This document shows, piece by piece, positions 14,889 to 17,597 of a DNA stretch of 17,597 nucleotides (position 1 is the stretch's first letter; the number at the start of each line of letters is the position of its first letter). Location of the stretch: positions 1-17,597 of the forward strand of contig JAUIJO010000031.1 in the NCBI GenBank assembly GCA_030431185.1. The letters are read 5' to 3'. Source of the DNA: Gammaproteobacteria bacterium. GTDB lineage: Bacteria > Pseudomonadota > Gammaproteobacteria > Xanthomonadales > Xanthomonadaceae. The translations under genes were made by a program, and so were the position numbers. The notes under the pieces were generated by a model. It ran no database searches. It was not told the origin of the DNA and was given only the letters and a program-made list of their open reading frames with translations.

Positions 14889-16292
14889 TCAGACCAGCCC
14901 GGTCGCGTAGAACAGCCCGATGATGAAGAACACCGCCAGTGTCTTGATGATCGTGATCGCGAAGACATCCTTGTAGGCCTGGCGGTGGGTGAGACCGGTG
15001 ACCGCGAGCAGGGTGATCACCGCGCCGTTGTGGGGCAGGGTGTCCATGCCACCGGAGGCCATCGCCGCGACCCGGTGCAGCACCTCCATCGGGATGCCGG
15101 CGGCGTTGGCGTTGGCGATGAAGGTGTCCGCCATCGCCGCCAGGGCGATGCTCATGCCGCCGGAGGCCGAGCCGGTGATGCCCGCCAGCGCCGTGACGGT
15201 CACCGCCTCGTTGACCAGCGGGTCGGGGATGGACCCCAGCGCGTTGGCCACGACGAGGAAGCCGGGCAGGGCGGCGATCACCGCGCCGAAGCCATATTCC
15301 GACGCGGTGTTCATGGAGGCCAGCAGGGCGCCGCCGATGGCGCTCCGGGTGCCGTCGGCGAAGCTGGCCATGACCGGTTTCCAGGCGAACGCGATCACCG
15401 ACAGGATGCCGACCAGCAGCGCCGCTTCGACGGCCCAGATCGCGGCGATCTTCGACACCTCCTGCACCACCGGCGCCGCATCGCCGACCACCGCGGGGTC
15501 GAAGCTGTGGGACTCGCCGTAGACGCGCGGGATCCACACCGTGAACAGCTTGTTGGCCACGCCCACCAGCACCAGCGGCAGTATCGCGACGAAGGGGTTG
15601 GCCAGCTTGCCGGCGGTGAATGCGGCCGGCTCGTTGAGCAGGGTCGCCGGGTCGCCGTAGCCTTCGCCGGCCCTGGCGGCCTTCCGTCGGCGCGACTCCA
15701 GGTAGGTCATGCCCAGGATCAGGATGAACACGCCGCCCAGCGTGCCCAGCACGGGCGCGGCCCAGGAGGTGGTGCCGAAGAAGGCGGTGGGGATGATGTT
15801 CTGGATCTGCGGCGTGCCGGGCAGGGCGTCCATGGTGAAGGTGAAGGCACCCAGCGCGATCGTGCCCGGGATCAGCCGCTTGGGGATGTCGCTCTGGCGG
15901 AACAGCTCGGCGGCGAACGGATAGACCGCGAACACCACCACGAACAGCGACACCCCGCCATAGGTCAGCAGCGCGCAGACCACCACGATGGACAGCATCG
16001 CGCGCTGCGCGCCCAGCAGCCTGATGGTCGAGGCCACGATCGACTTCGAGAAACCGGACAGCTCGATCAGCTTGCCGAAGATCGCGCCCAGCAGAAACAC
16101 CGGGAAGTAGAGCTTGATGAAGCCGACCATCTTGTCCATGAACAGGCCGGTGAACATCGGCGCGACCAGGCTGGGATCGGTCAGCAGCACCGCCCCCAGC
16201 GCCGCCACCGGTGCGAACAGGATCACGCTGTAGCCGCGGTACGCGACGAACATCAGGAAGCACAGCGCCCCCAGTACGATCAGAAACTCCAT
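14889..16292 (-). CDS. GntP-family permease (gluconate/hydroxy-acid:H+ symporter type)
   Basis: This is a 467-residue inner-membrane protein with about 12-14 hydrophobic segments. The ATG at 16292 is chosen because GGGGAG lies 6 bases upstream and the protein then opens directly with a membrane segment (MEFLIVLGALCFLMFVAY). The longer open frame to 16502 has a non-membrane, Arg-rich translation. Family-typical stretches are PGTPQIQNIIPTAFFGT, ITGSASGGMSIALAAM and MDTLPHNGAVITLLAVTG. The family imports gluconate and related sugar acids, and some members are placed with hydroxybutyrate metabolism genes. No metabolic gene is adjacent to settle the substrate. It is divergent from the second TonB-dependent receptor across 195 bases, which suggests joint control and a two-membrane uptake pair (inference). 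Confidence 0.9.
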   Translation of the reverse strand: MEFLIVLGALCFLMFVAYRGYSVILFAPVAALGAVLLTDPSLVAPMFTGLFMDKMVGFIKLYFPVFLLGAIFGKLIELSGFSKSIVASTIRLLGAQRAMLSIVVVCALLTYGGVSLFVVVFAVYPFAAELFRQSDIPKRLIPGTIALGAFTFTMDALPGTPQIQNIIPTAFFGTTSWAAPVLGTLGGVFILILGMTYLESRRRKAARAGEGYGDPATLLNEPAAFTAGKLANPFVAILPLVLVGVANKLFTVWIPRVYGESHSFDPAVVGDAAPVVQEVSKIAAIWAVEAALLVGILSVIAFAWKPVMASFADGTRSAIGGALLASMNTASEYGFGAVIAALPGFLVVANALGSIPDPLVNEAVTVTALAGITGSASGGMSIALAAMADTFIANANAAGIPMEVLHRVAAMASGGMDTLPHNGAVITLLAVTGLTHRQAYKDVFAITIIKTLAVFFIIGLFYATGLV

Positions 16293-16298
16293 TCCACG

Positions 16299-16304
16299 CT
16301 CCCC
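16299..16304 (-). promoter_or_regulatory. Ribosome-binding site fixing the GntP permease start
   Basis: GGGGAG on the minus strand, 6 bases before the ATG at 16292, decides against the longer upstream frame. Confidence 0.65.
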
Positions 16305-16417
16305 GCCGCCCTGCCGGGCCTTTCGACAGTCCGGAGTCTCGGCAACCCGGCGTCCGCTGGGCATTGTCCGAAGGTACAGCAGCCGCGCCGCGCGCCCGCT
16401 CCTAGTCTGTGCTCCAT

Positions 16418-16433
16418 GACGGGGAGCCCCGTC
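16418..16433. promoter_or_regulatory. 16-bp dyad in the GntP-receptor divergent region
   Basis: GACGGGG and CCCCGTC form 7-bp perfect arms around AG. It lies about 55 bases upstream of the receptor ATG and about 125 bases upstream of the permease ATG. It could be an operator serving both genes. No convincing promoter boxes were found next to it, and chance is possible in GC-rich DNA. Confidence 0.4.
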
Positions 16434-16487
16434 GTTCCACTGCACACGACATTCCGACATCGGTTGGCACCTGGGGAGAGGACACGC

Positions 16488-17597
16488 ATGAACCGCAAAC
16501 ACCTGAGCATCGCCATCACCTGCGCACTGCTGGCACCGAGTGCCTGGGCGCAGGACGCCGGCACCACCGCGGCGCAGGGCGAGCGCGCCGCGGCGACCCT
16601 CGACGCGGTCACGGTGACCGCCCGCAAGCGCGAGGAGACCCTGCAGGAAGTGCCGGTCGCCGTCACCGCGTTCACCGCCGACGCCCTCGACAGGCTCGAT
16701 GTCGAGGACCTGTCCGACCTGGACGCGCAGGTGCCCAACCTGACGATCTATGCCGCTCGCGGCTCCAGCAGCACGGTCACCGCCTACATCCGGGGCATCG
16801 GCCAGTCCGATCCGTTGTGGGGCGTCGACCCCGGTGTCGGCATCTACCTCGACGACGTCTATATCGCCCGCCCGCAGGGCGCGCTGCTCGACGTGTTCGA
16901 CGTGGACCGCATCGAAGTGCTGCGCGGCCCGCAGGGTACGCTCTATGGCAAGAACACCATCGGCGGCGCGATCAAGTACATCTCGCGCGGCCTGCCGGCC
17001 AGCACCGACGGCTTCGCCTCGGTCACCGCGGGTAGCAACGGGCAGCTCGACGTCAAGGCCGCCCTGGGCGGCTCGTTCGGCGGCAACGATGCCCTGCGCG
17101 GGCGGATCTCGGTCGCCAGCCTCAACCGCGACGGCTACGGCGAGAACCGGATCACCAAGCAGGACGTGAGCGACAAGGAGATCCTGACCCTGCGTGCCGA
17201 ACTGGGCGCCTACGTCAGCGACGATTTCGACATCCGTTTCGCCTACGACTGGATGGACGACCAGTCCGGCGTGCGCGGGGCGAAGATGCTCGCGCCCAAC
17301 CCGTTCGCACCCGGTTATGCGCCGCTCGACGACCGCTACGACGTGCGCAATGGCATGCCGAACGTCAACGACACCGACATGCAGGGCCTGTCGGCGACCG
17401 CCAACTGGCGCGTCAACGACGACTGGTCGGCGAAGTACGTCATCGCCAAGCGCGAATCCGACACCGAGACCAACATCGACTTCGACACCCTGCCCAACAC
17501 GATCGCCGACGTGAAGGCGTTCTACAGCGACGAGCAGGTCAGCAACGAGCTGCAGGTCAACTACGACGCAGGCGGCCGTGCGCGCGGCGTCATGGGC
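16488..17597 (+). CDS. TonB-dependent receptor, N-terminal part (3' truncated by window)
   Basis: The frame runs open to the window end, giving 370 residues of an outer-membrane receptor that is probably 700-900 long. The signal peptide (1-21, ending AWA before QD) is followed by a TonB box (LDAVTVTARK, about 38-47). The plug domain (about 50-170) has QVPNLTIY, AYIRGIGQSDP, VGIYLDDVYI and the DRIEVLRGPQGTLYGKNTIGGAI signature. Barrel strands begin near 175. There is no carboxypeptidase-regulatory domain, unlike the receptor at 8509. GGGGAGAGGA (16473-16482) precedes the ATG. It is divergent from the GntP permease, so the ligand may be a sugar acid or a glycan that yields one; this is context only. 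Confidence 0.94.
   Translation, partial: MNRKHLSIAITCALLAPSAWAQDAGTTAAQGERAAATLDAVTVTARKREETLQEVPVAVTAFTADALDRLDVEDLSDLDAQVPNLTIYAARGSSSTVTAYIRGIGQSDPLWGVDPGVGIYLDDVYIARPQGALLDVFDVDRIEVLRGPQGTLYGKNTIGGAIKYISRGLPASTDGFASVTAGSNGQLDVKAALGGSFGGNDALRGRISVASLNRDGYGENRITKQDVSDKEILTLRAELGAYVSDDFDIRFAYDWMDDQSGVRGAKMLAPNPFAPGYAPLDDRYDVRNGMPNVNDTDMQGLSATANWRVNDDWSAKYVIAKRESDTETNIDFDTLPNTIADVKAFYSDEQVSNELQVNYDAGGRARGVMG

Noticed and set aside
13211..14923. Long plus-strand frame antisense to dinB
   Set aside because: No recognisable domain; it mirrors the conserved polymerase gene.
14780..14968. Longer N-terminus for the orphan protein
   Set aside because: It would overlap the permease 3' end and encode a Ser/Arg-rich stretch; GAGG fixes the ATG at 14779.
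16293..16502. Longer N-terminus for the GntP permease
   Set aside because: The translation is non-membrane and Cys/Arg-rich, crosses the divergent control region and overlaps the receptor start. A good ribosome-binding site supports 16292.
1..17597. Mobile elements, CRISPR arrays, tRNA or rRNA genes
   Set aside because: No transposase or integrase frames, no spaced direct repeats of array type and no tRNA-like cloverleaf were recognised by eye. Small RNAs without clear hallmarks could be missed.

Overview
This is a high-GC gammaproteobacterial chromosome segment, most likely from the Lysobacteraceae/Xanthomonadaceae (Lysobacter, Luteimonas or Pseudoxanthomonas type). Support comes from the codon usage, the pnp 3' end, two TonB-dependent receptors (one with an Oar-like carboxypeptidase-regulatory N-terminal domain), and short intergenic elements of the GGGAATA and CATCCCGGCGAAA..CCGGG kind known from that family. 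No IS element, phage gene, tRNA, rRNA or CRISPR array was seen. The genus assignment is inference.

Layout. 1-567 (+) is the end of pnp with a strong intrinsic terminator. 621-972 has no gene and holds repeats and hairpins. 973-6751 (-) is a compact five-gene run, read right to left: SH3-NlpC/P60 lipoprotein peptidase, L-Ala-D/L-Glu-type dipeptide epimerase, RpiR/SIS regulator, L,D-transpeptidase-fold protein and APC permease. Most junctions overlap or are very short. 6752-6945 is an AT-rich divergent control region. 6946-13184 (+) is a three-gene run: transglutaminase-like exported protein, Oar-like TonB-dependent receptor and serine hydrolase with a DUF3471-like tail. 13142-14320 (-) is dinB, overlapping the serine hydrolase tail to tail. 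14426-14779 (-) is an orphan 117-residue protein. 14889-16292 (-) is a GntP-family permease, divergent from a second TonB-dependent receptor (16488 to the window end, +).

Main idea. The two divergent runs at 973-13184 look like one regulon for capture and breakdown of peptidoglycan peptides. The receptor would bring material across the outer membrane. Exported hydrolases (C40 peptidase, S12-type serine hydrolase, possibly the transglutaminase-fold and YkuD proteins) would trim it. The APC permease would move products across the inner membrane, the epimerase would convert L-Ala-D-Glu to L-Ala-L-Glu, and the RpiR-type protein would sense an intermediate. The pairing of a YkfB-like epimerase with a YkfC-like NlpC/P60 peptidase is established in Bacillus murein-peptide recycling. 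Linking these to an Oar-like receptor, a transglutaminase-like protein and an RpiR protein with altered phosphate-binding positions is the less familiar part. The right end (GntP permease plus receptor) looks like a separate uptake pair, probably for a sugar acid or small hydroxy acid.
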